DNA from: Methanoregula sp.
Lineage (GTDB): Archaea > Halobacteriota > Methanomicrobia > Methanomicrobiales > Methanospirillaceae
Length of the DNA stretch: 64,000 bases
Direction of reading: 5' to 3'
Assembly: GCA_030694985.1 (NCBI GenBank)
Contig: JAUYTV010000037.1
Span: 146,645 to 210,644, forward strand
This document shows positions 9,450 to 22,074 of the stretch, one piece after another. Under the pieces are notes generated by a model, which was not told the origin of the DNA, made no database searches, and worked only from the letters and a program-made list of their open reading frames with translations. Position 1 is the first letter of the stretch. Every line of letters starts with the position of its first letter. The position numbers were made by a program, and so were the translations under genes.

Positions 9450-9950
9450 TGGTAATCTCCATAAATTGTGCGGGTACAAAAGAAAACCGCACATCGATTT
9501 TTATCTTCTTTACGGTCGGAAGGTCAAGGGCATCTGTGGCGGGAATTCCGGTCCTCTGCAAGATCTCATCGAGTACCCTTTGTACTCCTTCCTCATCACG
9601 CGCAGCAATGGTGAACCAGAGGGAATAGTAATGATCACGCAAAAAATTGTGCGAAACTTCCGGATAACTGCTGATTACGAGAGCAATCTCGTCAATACGC
9701 ACTTCTGGTACATGGAAGGCTACCAGTGTTGCAGCATGTAAACCGAGATGGCGGGATTCCAGTACCGGTGAGATACCCCTTATAATGCCTGCACCCTCCA
9801 GCATTTTCATCCGGCAAAGTATTTCGGTTTCGGTTATTCCCAACCGGTCAGCGATCACATTCCATGGCCGGGTAACCAGTGGAAGATCATTTTGCAGGGC
9901 ATTGAGAATTGCCAGATCGATCTGATCTGGGATAAAGAGAGTGGGGGTGT

Positions 9951-9954
<4 letters not shown>
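9436..9954 (-). CDS. ahbA: Siroheme decarboxylase subunit, AhbA type (Lrp/AsnC fold)
   Basis: 172 residues with the same layout as the next gene: a winged helix at the N terminus (FPLV-like NDLPLVTRPW, then GITETEILCRMKMLEGAGIIRGI) and a C-terminal domain with YPEVSHNFLRDHYYSLWFTI, the typical siroheme decarboxylase signature. Acts with the AhbB-type subunit on siroheme. ATG at 9954 overlaps the ahbD stop (ATGA) and has GAGAGGTGA upstream as ribosome binding site. Although Lrp-like in fold, such proteins are enzymes in this pathway; a regulatory role is an alternative but the operon argues against it. Confidence 0.84.
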
Positions 9955-14106
<4,152 letters not shown>

Positions 14107-14107
14107 G

Positions 14108-15310
14108 TTACCCCCGTATTGCCGAAAGGATATCCTCCCGGGTGGTCAGCCATGATGGCAGGAAGCCGGCGATCAGCGATACGATAAACAGGCTGGTAAT
14201 TGCACGGAAGAGCAGCATCGGTTCAAGAACCGGGGCTACCGGTCCCCCGGGAAACACGAGCGGTGAAGCAGTGAGGTACTGGAGCAGCACAAACAGCAGG
14301 GCGCATCCTGCGAGTGTGCCGCAGACGCAGATAAAGAGCGCCTGGAAGATGTAGGACTTGATGATGATGCTGCGGTCAATCCCGATGGCCTGCAGGATCC
14401 CAATCTGCTTCCTGCGGTAAACGGTATTGATGAAGATGACAATGAAGATGACTATGACTGCGATGATCAGGCTGACGATCGTGCTGATGACGTTGATGAT
14501 GTTAAAACTCCCGACAATGGATTTTAAAAAATCAGCGGATTTGTCCTGCCAGGTCCAGATCTTTTCCTGGATCCCGTACTGCATCAGGGTGATGCGCATG
14601 GCATCCTCATTGCCGGTCTTCTGAGTCTTTACAAGGATCTGGTTTGCTGTATCCGCTGTACCCAGCACGGATTCCAGTTCCTTTCTCGTGATGAAAGCAC
14701 TGGAGTCGACACTAAACTGACCGGATGCAATGATTCCCTTGATGCGGTACTGCCGGGTTACGCCGTTTCTGAACGTAACCTCGACCGTCTTTCCGACGTC
14801 CACGCCCCCGAGCGTTGGCGTGCGATCCACTTTCTGGTCCTTGTTGCCGGCAAGGGTTTTACCTATCAGGATCTGTCCGGTATCGCCATCGTTCAGGTAA
14901 TCCCCGCTGGCAATTCCGGTATGGATCTTCAGCACCTGTTTTTCATCATCGGGATTGATTGCAATCAGGAGCGGTGTTGTGGATTTTCCCTTGCTGACAA
15001 TGGTTGCTGCACCGCTATACCGGGGAGTACTGGCAACCACCCCGGGAATCCGGTTGATCTTCTGCTGGAGTTCCTTAACATTAGTGATGAGCAGCTGGTC
15101 CTCACGGGGCTCTATCACCAGATTCCCGTAGCTGTAATCGATATTCTGCTGGTTGAAGAGCACTACGATGCCGGCAATGATGGACGGGAGGAAGATCAGG
15201 TTGACAAATACCATCGCGATGATCATGATGGTCAACAGGATGGTGCCCTTGTTTCCCCTTGTAATCAGGCGCGATGCGAGGAAAAAAGCAACCTGCTCTT
15301 CCTCAAGCAT
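14108..15310 (-). CDS. ABC transporter permease, FtsX/MacB type
   Basis: A 400-residue permease with the topology of MacB-like proteins: one N-terminal helix (about 20-45), a large external domain (about 50-270) and three C-terminal helices (about 275-390) with a VIVIFIVIFINTVYRRKQIGIL segment, the FtsX signature. The ATG at 15310 (MLEEEQVAFFLASRL) has an in-frame extension upstream that lies within the preceding gene. It overlaps that gene by 8 nt and is followed by the ATPase gene after one base, so the three are one transcript and probably one complex. Confidence 0.9.
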   Translation of the reverse strand: MLEEEQVAFFLASRLITRGNKGTILLTIMIIAMVFVNLIFLPSIIAGIVVLFNQQNIDYSYGNLVIEPREDQLLITNVKELQQKINRIPGVVASTPRYSGAATIVSKGKSTTPLLIAINPDDEKQVLKIHTGIASGDYLNDGDTGQILIGKTLAGNKDQKVDRTPTLGGVDVGKTVEVTFRNGVTRQYRIKGIIASGQFSVDSSAFITRKELESVLGTADTANQILVKTQKTGNEDAMRITLMQYGIQEKIWTWQDKSADFLKSIVGSFNIINVISTIVSLIIAVIVIFIVIFINTVYRRKQIGILQAIGIDRSIIIKSYIFQALFICVCGTLAGCALLFVLLQYLTASPLVFPGGPVAPVLEPMLLFRAITSLFIVSLIAGFLPSWLTTREDILSAIRG

Positions 15311-16535
15311 CGCGGCTTTCCTTTTTCCGGAGCATGAAGTACCAGTACCCGCCACCTACGGCTACGATAAGGATCATGATTATTGCCGCGATCATCCCGC
15401 TGGAATTACCATCAAGAACGGTCATCTGGAGGGTCTCTGTCCGGGTCTGGACACCATAATCATCCTCGTACCGCACGGTCAGGTTATACGGGTAGGTGCC
15501 GGGATTGCCGGCCTGCAGGGTAAAGACTGCCGGGGCATCGTTGTTGGGTTCGATCTTTCCTACGTAAGCATCCTTTCCCCCGCTCACGGGGAGGTCGATG
15601 CTTGCCTTGACCGAGTTCGCATTGTCCGTGCCGGTGTTCTCAAGCCTTATGATGAGCGAGACTGCATCGCCTTTTTTGATCCGGACCGGATCCAAAGAGA
15701 CGGATGCAATGCCTATCTTTGCCCTGCCCTTCACATGGATAGCGATGACCTCGGTCTGGGTTGTAGTTGTCCCATCAGGGTTTACATACGAGATGCCCAG
15801 CAGCACCCGGTTGAGACCTATAGGGGTTTTCTTGTCAGTGGAAAAGATCATATTCATGGATGCGTTCTCTCCTTTCAGGAGGCTCCCGACATGGTATGTG
15901 CTGGAGGTCTTCTGGGTAATGGAAGGGCTGCTGCTGTTGACCGTGACAGTGATCTGGTCGGCACGGGAGAGGCCGTCATTTCTCAGCACAACCCTGGCGC
16001 TGATATCTTCACCCGGGTTTACCCCATCAGGCAGCGTCTTGATGGCGGTCAGGGCCGGCTTTTTTAATATAGCAATCTGGGTATTGACATTGACCGGGAT
16101 CGGCTGGCGGACGCTCTGGCCGCCCGTGACATCGATCCAGATCTCGGGGAAGTAGATGCCGTCATTTGCCGGTGCGCGGATCAGAAACGTGATCGGTATC
16201 GATTGGCCGGGACCTATCGCCCCTACCCGCTTGTAGTTACCCGAGATGACTGCCACATCCTTTGATACCAGCTGCACGCTCTCGATATTGACCCCGATAT
16301 CAGTGACTTTGGTATTCTCAAACGTTCCTCCGGTCTGGATCCCGGTATTTTCCTTAATGTTTGCCGAACCCGCGGTATTTTTTATCACTGCAGTGATGGT
16401 CCCGACATCGCCCGGCTGCAGGACCGATGGCAAGAGGGTATAGTTGGCAACGATGACGGTCGGGCTCTCGGCCTGGACAGGCATGGTACACAGGAGCAGG
16501 ACAAGGATGGCAAACAAAGGAAGCAATGGTTTCAT
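15303..16535 (-). CDS. Secreted CARDB-like (COG1361-type) surface protein, membrane-anchored
   Basis: 410 residues: signal peptide (about 1-22, ending PVQA), then tandem beta-sandwich repeats of the kind LQPGDVGTITAVIKNTG, VNPGEDISARVVLRNDG and IKKGDAVSLIIRLENTG, and a single C-terminal helix (about 380-402) followed by a positively charged tail. The repeated GD/GE...VxxxNxG pattern is that of CARDB/NEW3 domains common in archaeal surface proteins. Encoded first in the operon with the FtsX-like permease and ATPase, so it likely acts as the extracellular partner of that transporter. Role unknown. Confidence 0.82.
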   Translation of the reverse strand: MKPLLPLFAILVLLLCTMPVQAESPTVIVANYTLLPSVLQPGDVGTITAVIKNTAGSANIKENTGIQTGGTFENTKVTDIGVNIESVQLVSKDVAVISGNYKRVGAIGPGQSIPITFLIRAPANDGIYFPEIWIDVTGGQSVRQPIPVNVNTQIAILKKPALTAIKTLPDGVNPGEDISARVVLRNDGLSRADQITVTVNSSSPSITQKTSSTYHVGSLLKGENASMNMIFSTDKKTPIGLNRVLLGISYVNPDGTTTTQTEVIAIHVKGRAKIGIASVSLDPVRIKKGDAVSLIIRLENTGTDNANSVKASIDLPVSGGKDAYVGKIEPNNDAPAVFTLQAGNPGTYPYNLTVRYEDDYGVQTRTETLQMTVLDGNSSGMIAAIIMILIVAVGGGYWYFMLRKKESRDA

Positions 16536-16723
16536 GGTCTCAGGGTTTCCGCTTGGTTAACGTGAATCTGTGAACTTGATGGATGATAAGGGTTGTTGTA
16601 CAGGGCATAACCTTGCATGAGGAGATCCCACAGAAGTCTGACAGATCATTTGCTGTCACTCAATTTTTTTACCGGAATGCACCGGCAAAAAAAGGCCGGA
16701 AAACCGGTGTAAAAGAGGAGATT
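16536..16723. other. Intergenic region between SOUL gene and surface-protein operon
   Basis: About 190 nt. Downstream of the SOUL gene on the minus strand, CACCGG and CCGGTG can pair around a T-rich loop (16687-16713), a possible terminator. The right part should hold the promoter region of neither gene on the plus strand. No small gene seen. Confidence 0.3.
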
Positions 16724-17314
16724 TTAATGTCGGATCTCTATTGCAACTTCGTTTTGCCGCAGGAAGCCGGGTGTCCACGGGGAATCATACCGCATCAGGA
16801 ACAGTTGCCCTGTTGTATAAATCCCAGAGTTTTTCAGCCCGTCCTGCAACCGTGATGTTGCCGCATCCACATCTTCCTTGGGAGCATATCCCGAAAACCG
16901 GATAACGGCAATGTCCCGTTCCTTTATGGTCACGATCCGGACCCGGCTGTCAAGAGGGTCGGGGGTCTCCTCCCGTTTTGTTCCTGCGGGCAGCACAAAC
17001 GACATCGATCCAGCATCTGAAACCACCGGGGCGGTCATGGGAATTTTCTGCGATGTTATGACCGGTGCGGTCATCGGGATCTTTTCCCGGGGTTTGTTGC
17101 TGCCGGAGATATAAGCAAAGAGCAGGCTGAACCCGGCATCGTCTTCGGCAGTATCGACTGTTGCAAGCACCAGTTCAGGGTAGTGCCGGAACTCGATCTC
17201 TCCTGTTTTTCCCGTGACTGCATACGGGATAGTGTCAGCAGAAGAGCGGCTGAGCAGGAGAGCCAGCAGCAGGATCCCCACAAGGGCACCGATCACGATA
17301 AGCTTATTACGCAT
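16724..17314 (-). CDS. SOUL/HBP family heme-binding protein, membrane-anchored
   Basis: 196 residues: a hydrophobic N-terminal segment (about 6-22) and a SOUL domain. Family marks are EIEFRHYPELVLATV, the doubled PMTAPV segment (KIPMTAPV occurs twice, about residues 79-96) and the C-terminal YDSPWTPGFLRQNEVAIEI. SOUL proteins bind heme or other tetrapyrroles; their physiological role in archaea is unproven. The gene lies about 3.5 kb upstream of the katG-ahb heme operon on the same strand but separated by the ABC operon, so a functional link is suggestive only. Confidence 0.9.
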   Translation of the reverse strand: MRNKLIVIGALVGILLLALLLSRSSADTIPYAVTGKTGEIEFRHYPELVLATVDTAEDDAGFSLLFAYISGSNKPREKIPMTAPVITSQKIPMTAPVVSDAGSMSFVLPAGTKREETPDPLDSRVRIVTIKERDIAVIRFSGYAPKEDVDAATSRLQDGLKNSGIYTTGQLFLMRYDSPWTPGFLRQNEVAIEIRH

Positions 17315-17387
17315 ACTGCCTCATGGGACGGTTCAGGTAATAAATGGGGGTTTTCTGCCAAAGGCCTGAGGGAAAAAAGTTAGAGGG

Positions 17388-17864
17388 CTACCCGTTTTTC
17401 AGGGCAACGATATCTTTTACCCCCACCAGTTTCCAGACGAGCGATCGCTCCTCGTTTACCAGCACGTCCGGGTGGTCATCCGGCCGGTGACCAAGTGCCG
17501 TGAGGATACGAGATGAAAGCCGGTTTTTCGTAATCATATCAACAAACTGCTCCCGTACCTTCTTTTTCTGTGCCGGGTCCTTCACCTCTTCAAGCATTCC
17601 CTGCAGGCTCACAAAGGTAAAAGCGGAAAGGTTGGGAGCATATTCCTCAATTTCTACCGAGACCTTCGGGTTGTTATTAAAATACTCGATCTTCCTGCCG
17701 TATTTTGTGGAAAGGAAATAGAGATATTTTCCGTCGAAAACATACATGAACGGAGCAATATAGGGATGCTCACACGCGCCAAACGCAATCCGTGATACAT
17801 ACTGGCGTTTGATCAATGCATCGTACTCTGCTTTTGGCATCTTTGGGATTTTTACCGGGTCCAT
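17388..17864 (-). CDS. Pyridoxamine 5'-phosphate oxidase-like flavin-binding protein
   Basis: 158 residues with the split beta-barrel pattern of PNPOx-like FMN- or F420-binding proteins: ISRIAFGACEHPYIAPFMYVFDGKYLYF-type start (shown here only in part: RIAFG...PYIAPFMYVFDG), YGRKIEYFNNNPKVSVEIEEY, then FVSLQGMLEEV. In methanogens such proteins often use FMN or F420 to reduce small molecules or bind heme; the substrate is not evident. Stands alone, 73 nt upstream of the SOUL gene on the same strand. Start ATG at 17864. Confidence 0.85.
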   Translation of the reverse strand: MDPVKIPKMPKAEYDALIKRQYVSRIAFGACEHPYIAPFMYVFDGKYLYFLSTKYGRKIEYFNNNPKVSVEIEEYAPNLSAFTFVSLQGMLEEVKDPAQKKKVREQFVDMITKNRLSSRILTALGHRPDDHPDVLVNEERSLVWKLVGVKDIVALKNG

Positions 17865-17991
17865 ACGATCATCATTCCTCTGGATTAGAGATAGTAAACA
17901 GGTGGGCTATAATGATGATCTAAAGCACAAGGATTCATGGCCGTTGTTTCACACTGACAGCGTCAAGGGACCGTCCGGGTTTTGTGTGTTC

Positions 17992-19125
17992 TTACCCAAG
18001 TGAGAACGTCCCGTACTTCCCGCCGCCACCCGGATGCAGGGTCACCTTCCCGCTGCGGAGAGCGGCAATAACATCGGCAACCTTCGGGTGGATCGCCCGT
18101 ATCTCTGCAACCGGTACATCGAGAAGCACAGCGATCTCGTTGCCGAACGTGGTGATGAACGAGGAATAGATCGCTTTACACTTCTTTGTATTGGGCGACG
18201 ATGCCCCTTCCATGGTCTGGATGATCTGGGCAAGGGGAAGCACGTGGACATATGGCGGGCGAGTTTGGGTCTGGCCTCCCCCAGCAAGCTCCTTTGCCCG
18301 GTCGTATACGCCTTTCTTGATAATCCCGCCATCAGCCGGGCAGCGCCATGCGTGGCCGATGGCTTGTTCCAAAGAGTATTGGGTGAAGCACCGGGTGCAG
18401 GCCGTGCGGTTGTATTTCCCCTCCTCTGGGAAGAATCCTGCATTCATCTCAATGGAGCCTTTCTTTATGCTCGCCAGTACGTCCCCTGCGTTCCGGTTCA
18501 AAATACTTATACGGTTGAACTCCCGACCGAGTTTGTCCGGATAGGGGCTGTGGGCATCGGAGTTGGTGAGAAATGGAACATTGCAGAGTTCTGGAATCGC
18601 TGCACCATAGGAACTATCCGCAGAGAGGCCCAGTTCGAGGAAATCGATCTTTTCATTCCCGTAACAGGAAGAAACACTGTCAAAATAGGCATACATCGCA
18701 GTCCATGGGGTAAAAGCATGGGCAGGACCGACAAGAGCGCCAACCTCATGGGCAAATGCGGCGATCTCTTCACCGCTCAGGTATACATGCGGCCGTCCGC
18801 TCGTTATAAAACTCTTGCATTTCCCTTCCAGCAGGTCGCGAAGCTGGCTGAACTGGGCGAAATCTTCTGCAAGGATCACATGGTGAACGCGTTTTTTGTC
18901 CTCGATCTCTCCTTGCGGTACAATGATGATGCCAGCATCGTTTTCTAAGAACGGCTCCCAGCCTTTTTGCCAGTCTGGCTGGAGTGCGTCACCAGTACCA
19001 AGTACGTGGATGCCCTTTGTTACACAACCCGCAATCAGCTGCTCGGGCTGCATGAAGCGGGAGACTGCTATCGAGTAGGGGGAGTGGATGTGCAGGTCGG
19101 CTGTGATGAGCATGGGTTCTTCCAT
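17992..19125 (-). CDS. Endonuclease Q-like PHP-domain protein
   Basis: About 377 residues. A PHP metal-dependent domain begins with ADLHIHSPYS and continues with GTGDALQPDW, HHVILAED and LTNSDAHSPYP (metal ligands). A C-terminal zinc-finger-like part, CTRCFTQYSLEQAIGHAWRCP, and a helix-hairpin-like end (VPVAEIRAIHPKVADVIAALRSGKV) match EndoQ, the archaeal nuclease that nicks 5' of deaminated bases in DNA. The frame is open to 19266; ATGs at 19125 and 19113 both precede the PHP motif. Repair role is inferred from the family. Confidence 0.8.
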   Translation of the reverse strand: MEEPMLITADLHIHSPYSIAVSRFMQPEQLIAGCVTKGIHVLGTGDALQPDWQKGWEPFLENDAGIIIVPQGEIEDKKRVHHVILAEDFAQFSQLRDLLEGKCKSFITSGRPHVYLSGEEIAAFAHEVGALVGPAHAFTPWTAMYAYFDSVSSCYGNEKIDFLELGLSADSSYGAAIPELCNVPFLTNSDAHSPYPDKLGREFNRISILNRNAGDVLASIKKGSIEMNAGFFPEEGKYNRTACTRCFTQYSLEQAIGHAWRCPADGGIIKKGVYDRAKELAGGGQTQTRPPYVHVLPLAQIIQTMEGASSPNTKKCKAIYSSFITTFGNEIAVLLDVPVAEIRAIHPKVADVIAALRSGKVTLHPGGGGKYGTFSLG

Positions 19126-19275
19126 GATCGATTGAACGTTGCGGGATATATTTTCACAGGATAAAAAAAAGATTGGTTCTCCCACAAGGAGAGCCTGATT
19201 ATGTTTGATCGTAAGAGTTATCCAACCCGGTTTTGTCGTATGAAATGGGAACGGGGATACGTTCATTTCTAAAAA

Positions 19276-19752
19276 TCAACCATAAACGGCCGGGACTATG
19301 GGAAGGTTGGGCAAGTGATAAGGGTGGCCGGCACCCGGCCGGCACCAGACTTCGACATCGTCATCGTAATGATCGGAGAGACGCTCACTTGATGGTGCGA
19401 ACTGGAACTTTTTTAAGATATGCTGCATGATGGGCCGTGGCATCACCACCCGGACATCATAGCCTTCCGACAGCCACCTGTGGAGCAGGGCCTGTGTATG
19501 TCCTTCGTTGCGATTCCGCGATATGATATAATGGAGATAGAGCCTGTTGTCTTCATACATTTCCAGCCACCCGGAGAAGAGTTGTTCTGAAAATCCCAGT
19601 GTATCACTCGCGTGTGTGCCGGTCTCGATTCGTTGTGCTGTCATCTGGATCAGTTCCTTTGGGAATCTGAACGTTTGTGTGTGGGGGATATAATCAAAGG
19701 GAGAGGGCGTGGTGAAAGTGAAAATTATCCGGGCATACAGCCAGTGGAACAT
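19276..19752 (-). CDS. Unknown protein, possibly a divergent GNAT-like fold
   Basis: About 158 residues starting at ATG 19752 (MFHWLYARI). No family recognised with certainty. The region LYLHYIISRNRNEGHTQALL followed by LSEGYDVRVVMPRPIM and KKFQF resembles the strand 4-helix 3-strand 5 part of GNAT acetyltransferases (R-N-x-G-x-[TA] being like the acetyl-CoA loop). Several Trp and His residues cluster at the C terminus (YDDDVEVWCRPGAGHPYH). Divergent from the DUF4405 gene. An extended start up to 19884 would overlap that gene. Confidence 0.5.
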   Translation of the reverse strand: MFHWLYARIIFTFTTPSPFDYIPHTQTFRFPKELIQMTAQRIETGTHASDTLGFSEQLFSGWLEMYEDNRLYLHYIISRNRNEGHTQALLHRWLSEGYDVRVVMPRPIMQHILKKFQFAPSSERLSDHYDDDVEVWCRPGAGHPYHLPNLPIVPAVYG

Positions 19753-19848
19753 AAAAAAAATCTGACTACCGGCTTTCCCTAACACATATCCCGTTTTAAA
19801 ATAATTGCCCGGTTTGGAAATATCCTTAACCTTTCCTGCCAAAACCGC

Positions 19849-20142
19849 ATGATGGGAATGGAAGTGAAAAGTACGAATATGCAAGTCGTCAAGTGGTGCG
19901 TTGATCTCGCAATGGGAATTGTATTTTTGTTCAGCGTTGTGACCGGGTTATTCAAGTTTACGCTTATTACGCGTTCATTTGGCCTTACTGATATCGTTTT
20001 GCCATCAGCACAGATAAGTGAAATCCATGACTGGGCAGGAATTACACTCTGTTTCCTTGTCGCAGTTCACTTGTTCCTGAACCGTGCATGGATCCTGTCG
20101 ATGACACGAAAAATGTTTGCAGGTACAATCGGGATGAAATAA
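19849..20142 (+). CDS. DUF4405-family small membrane protein, putative b-type heme binder
   Basis: 97 residues with two to three membrane helices (about 12-38 and 60-85). The end of the protein carries HDWAGITLCFLVAVHLFLNR, with two His residues 15 apart, the pattern seen in DUF4405 and cytochrome b561-like membrane proteins and suited to bind heme. No Shine-Dalgarno; a TATA-like AAATATCC lies about 28 nt upstream, which suggests a leaderless message from 19849 or 19852. It converges on a molybdopterin oxidoreductase gene with a 42-nt gap, a possible redox partner. Confidence 0.7.
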   Translation: MMGMEVKSTNMQVVKWCVDLAMGIVFLFSVVTGLFKFTLITRSFGLTDIVLPSAQISEIHDWAGITLCFLVAVHLFLNRAWILSMTRKMFAGTIGMK

Positions 20143-20184
20143 AAAAAACAGGGTTTAACAAACCCATTGTTATGGCACTGCTTT

Positions 20185-20883
20185 TCACCTTGAATAGAAA
20201 TTCTTGTCCAGATCCCCGATGTTTGAATATCCCCGCTGTTCCCAGTATCCTTTATAGCTGGGATCTGCCGTCAGTTCGATCTTTTCGATCCACTTTGCCC
20301 ATTTGTATCCCCATTTGTCTTCTGCCACCAGCTGGAAGGGGTACCCTCGTTCCGCAGGAAGGGTGACGTTGTTCATTTTGTAGGCCATGATAATATCCCG
20401 GTTCATCAGGTAGTCGAGGGGAAAGGATGTGGTATAGCCATCGTGTGCAGTGAAGATTACGGTATTTGCACGAGGATCCGGCCCGGCATTCCTGATCAGG
20501 TCACGCACCTGTACTCCTTCCCAGAGGATGGTTGCATCCCAGCCTTCAACACAATGGAGGGTGACAAGTTTGGTGTAGTGGGGATATTGCTCCAGAACGT
20601 TTTGGTAAGTATAGATGTCAGTCTTGTTAGTCAGGCCGGTAATCGTGAGACGATAATCAGATTCATTGATATGCCGGGGACCCTTTATGGAATTCTCACG
20701 GAAGGCATTGATAGACGATAGATCTTTTCCCTGGTAGGATCTGACTTCAACTGCGGGCAGAGAGGTTGACCCACCGTATGCCGGAGTGCTGGAAGATGAC
20801 GTGGTCTTGAGAAGAACAATCGCGCCGCCCAACAGGATGATGAGAGCCAATGCAATGACGACGACCCATTTTGAATTCATCAT
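20185..20883 (-). CDS. Sulfite oxidase-like molybdopterin oxidoreductase, membrane-anchored
   Basis: 232 residues: N-terminal membrane helix (about 5-25), a Ser/Thr-rich linker, then a molybdopterin domain of the SUOX/MsrP fold. The Mo-ligating Cys is in VTLHCVEGW (about residue 110); other family pieces are YRLTITGLTNK, VRDLIRNAGP, FTAHDGYTTSFPLDYLM and ERGYPFQLVAEDKWGYKWAKWIEKIEL. The catalytic domain faces outside, as in methionine sulfoxide reductase MsrP. The substrate is unknown; oxidised methionine or another S- or N-oxide is possible. A DUF4405 membrane protein is encoded convergently next to it. Confidence 0.88.
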   Translation of the reverse strand: MMNSKWVVVIALALIILLGGAIVLLKTTSSSSTPAYGGSTSLPAVEVRSYQGKDLSSINAFRENSIKGPRHINESDYRLTITGLTNKTDIYTYQNVLEQYPHYTKLVTLHCVEGWDATILWEGVQVRDLIRNAGPDPRANTVIFTAHDGYTTSFPLDYLMNRDIIMAYKMNNVTLPAERGYPFQLVAEDKWGYKWAKWIEKIELTADPSYKGYWEQRGYSNIGDLDKNFYSR

Positions 20884-20921
20884 CAGAGAACTGAACGCTG
20901 GATCTTATTAATTGTCGTAAG

Positions 20922-21020
20922 ATGGCAAAACAGGGTAAGTGTGAAAAATGTAACGGGTTCGGATACATTTCAAAAAAAAGAATGTACGCGACAGAACGCA
21001 TCCTCATTCCATATTTGTGA
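20922..21020 (+). CDS. Possible 32-residue CxxCxGxG micro-protein
   Basis: ATG at 20922 opens a 32-codon frame whose product contains GKCEKCNGFGYI, one copy of the DnaJ-type zinc-binding CxxCxGxG motif, followed by basic residues and a hydrophobic end. It lies between two minus-strand genes and overlaps the last 17 bases of the hexulose-phosphate isomerase gene. No Shine-Dalgarno precedes it; an A/T-rich TTATTAATTG lies only 10-20 nt upstream. The motif is the sole reason to list it. Confidence 0.3.
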   Translation: MAKQGKCEKCNGFGYISKKRMYATERILIPYL

Positions 21021-21621
21021 GCCGTCCTTTGAGTTCTCCGGCATCTTCTTTTTTTGCTTCCATTAAGGCAGAGATGACTGCATCGGAAAAGACGAGCGCG
21101 ACCGTCTCAAAGAGCGTTCCCAACGGAGCAAATGCAGATGAGACCGACCGGTACTGCCCGGTCATCTGCCGGACCTCAAACGAAGACGGATCCCCGCGAT
21201 AATACCCCGTGAGATCCCCAAGGTTCACTATACAGTCTGCAATCCTGCTGATCTTCGAATTCGGAGATGCCGTAATAAGGCAGATCGTACCCCCGAGTCC
21301 TTTGACCGTTGCACAAAACGTAGCCATCGATACCGTTTCACCTGATCCTGAAAAGACCACCATCGTATCGCCGGGTTCCAGTGCCGGAGTAACGGTCTCA
21401 CCGACCACGTACACCTCATAGCCAAGGTGAAGCAACCGCATGGCAAACGCCCGGGCGATCAGCCCGGATCGGCCGGCCCCGGCCACGTACACCCTTTTTG
21501 CTTTCAGCATCAGGTCAAAGAATGCGGAGGTCTCAACATTGTTAAGCAGAACGGTCGTCTTTTTTATCGACTCTGCCATCTGCTCCATAAATACCGGGAT
21601 ATCAGAAAATTCGTCAGTCAT
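21004..21621 (-). CDS. hxlB: 6-phospho-3-hexuloisomerase (SIS domain)
   Basis: 205 residues forming a single SIS domain: VYVAGAGRSGLIARAFAMRL, VYVVGETVTPALEPGDTMVVFSGSGETVS and ICLITASPNSKISRIADCIV are family signatures. The enzyme interconverts 3-hexulose 6-phosphate and fructose 6-phosphate; in archaea it works with hexulose-phosphate synthase to make ribulose 5-phosphate in the reverse RuMP route that replaces the oxidative pentose phosphate pathway. In many methanogens the synthase partner is elsewhere or fused to Fae; it is not in this window. Start ATG at 21621. Confidence 0.9.
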   Translation of the reverse strand: MTDEFSDIPVFMEQMAESIKKTTVLLNNVETSAFFDLMLKAKRVYVAGAGRSGLIARAFAMRLLHLGYEVYVVGETVTPALEPGDTMVVFSGSGETVSMATFCATVKGLGGTICLITASPNSKISRIADCIVNLGDLTGYYRGDPSSFEVRQMTGQYRSVSSAFAPLGTLFETVALVFSDAVISALMEAKKEDAGELKGRLTNME

Positions 21622-21770
21622 TGTCCTACAGGCATATTTTGTACCGGGCGATATGAGGGTATCGGTATGGGATGTGAGCAGATTGTACTAAAGAGAGTGA
21701 TAGAATGAAAAATATCTTTCCTGCAATCGATGAGTAACATTTACGTTCAGGCATTTCCATCATCTGGACA

Positions 21771-22046
21771 ATGATACGGATCACGGCAGTTGCACGCGGC
21801 GATGTGCAGGGTGTGGGATACCGGTATTTTGTTACAGGTTGTGCACGTGCGGCGGGCGTGACCGGGTATGTAAAGAATATGTCGGACGGTTCGGTGCTGA
21901 TGGTGGCTGAAGGTGACCCGGTAGCACTGGATGCGTTTGTGCGGATGGTAAAAGCAGAGGGAGATGCAGATATCCGCGTGGATAATCTTGCAGTGACCAT
22001 GGGAGACGCAAGCGGGGAATTCTCGTGTTTTGAAGTGAAATGGTAG
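21771..22046 (+). CDS. acyP: Acylphosphatase
   Basis: 91 residues, normal length. The phosphate loop is GDVQGVGYRYF with catalytic Arg, and the catalytic Asn is in GYVKNMSDGSV; VARGDVQGVG and GDPVALDAFV follow the family pattern. Hydrolyses acyl phosphates such as acetyl or carbamoyl phosphate. Divergent from hxlB with about 150 nt between them. Single gene. Confidence 0.95.
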   Translation: MIRITAVARGDVQGVGYRYFVTGCARAAGVTGYVKNMSDGSVLMVAEGDPVALDAFVRMVKAEGDADIRVDNLAVTMGDASGEFSCFEVKW

Positions 22047-22074
22047 GGCCCGGTAGTCTGCTGACATGAATTGT

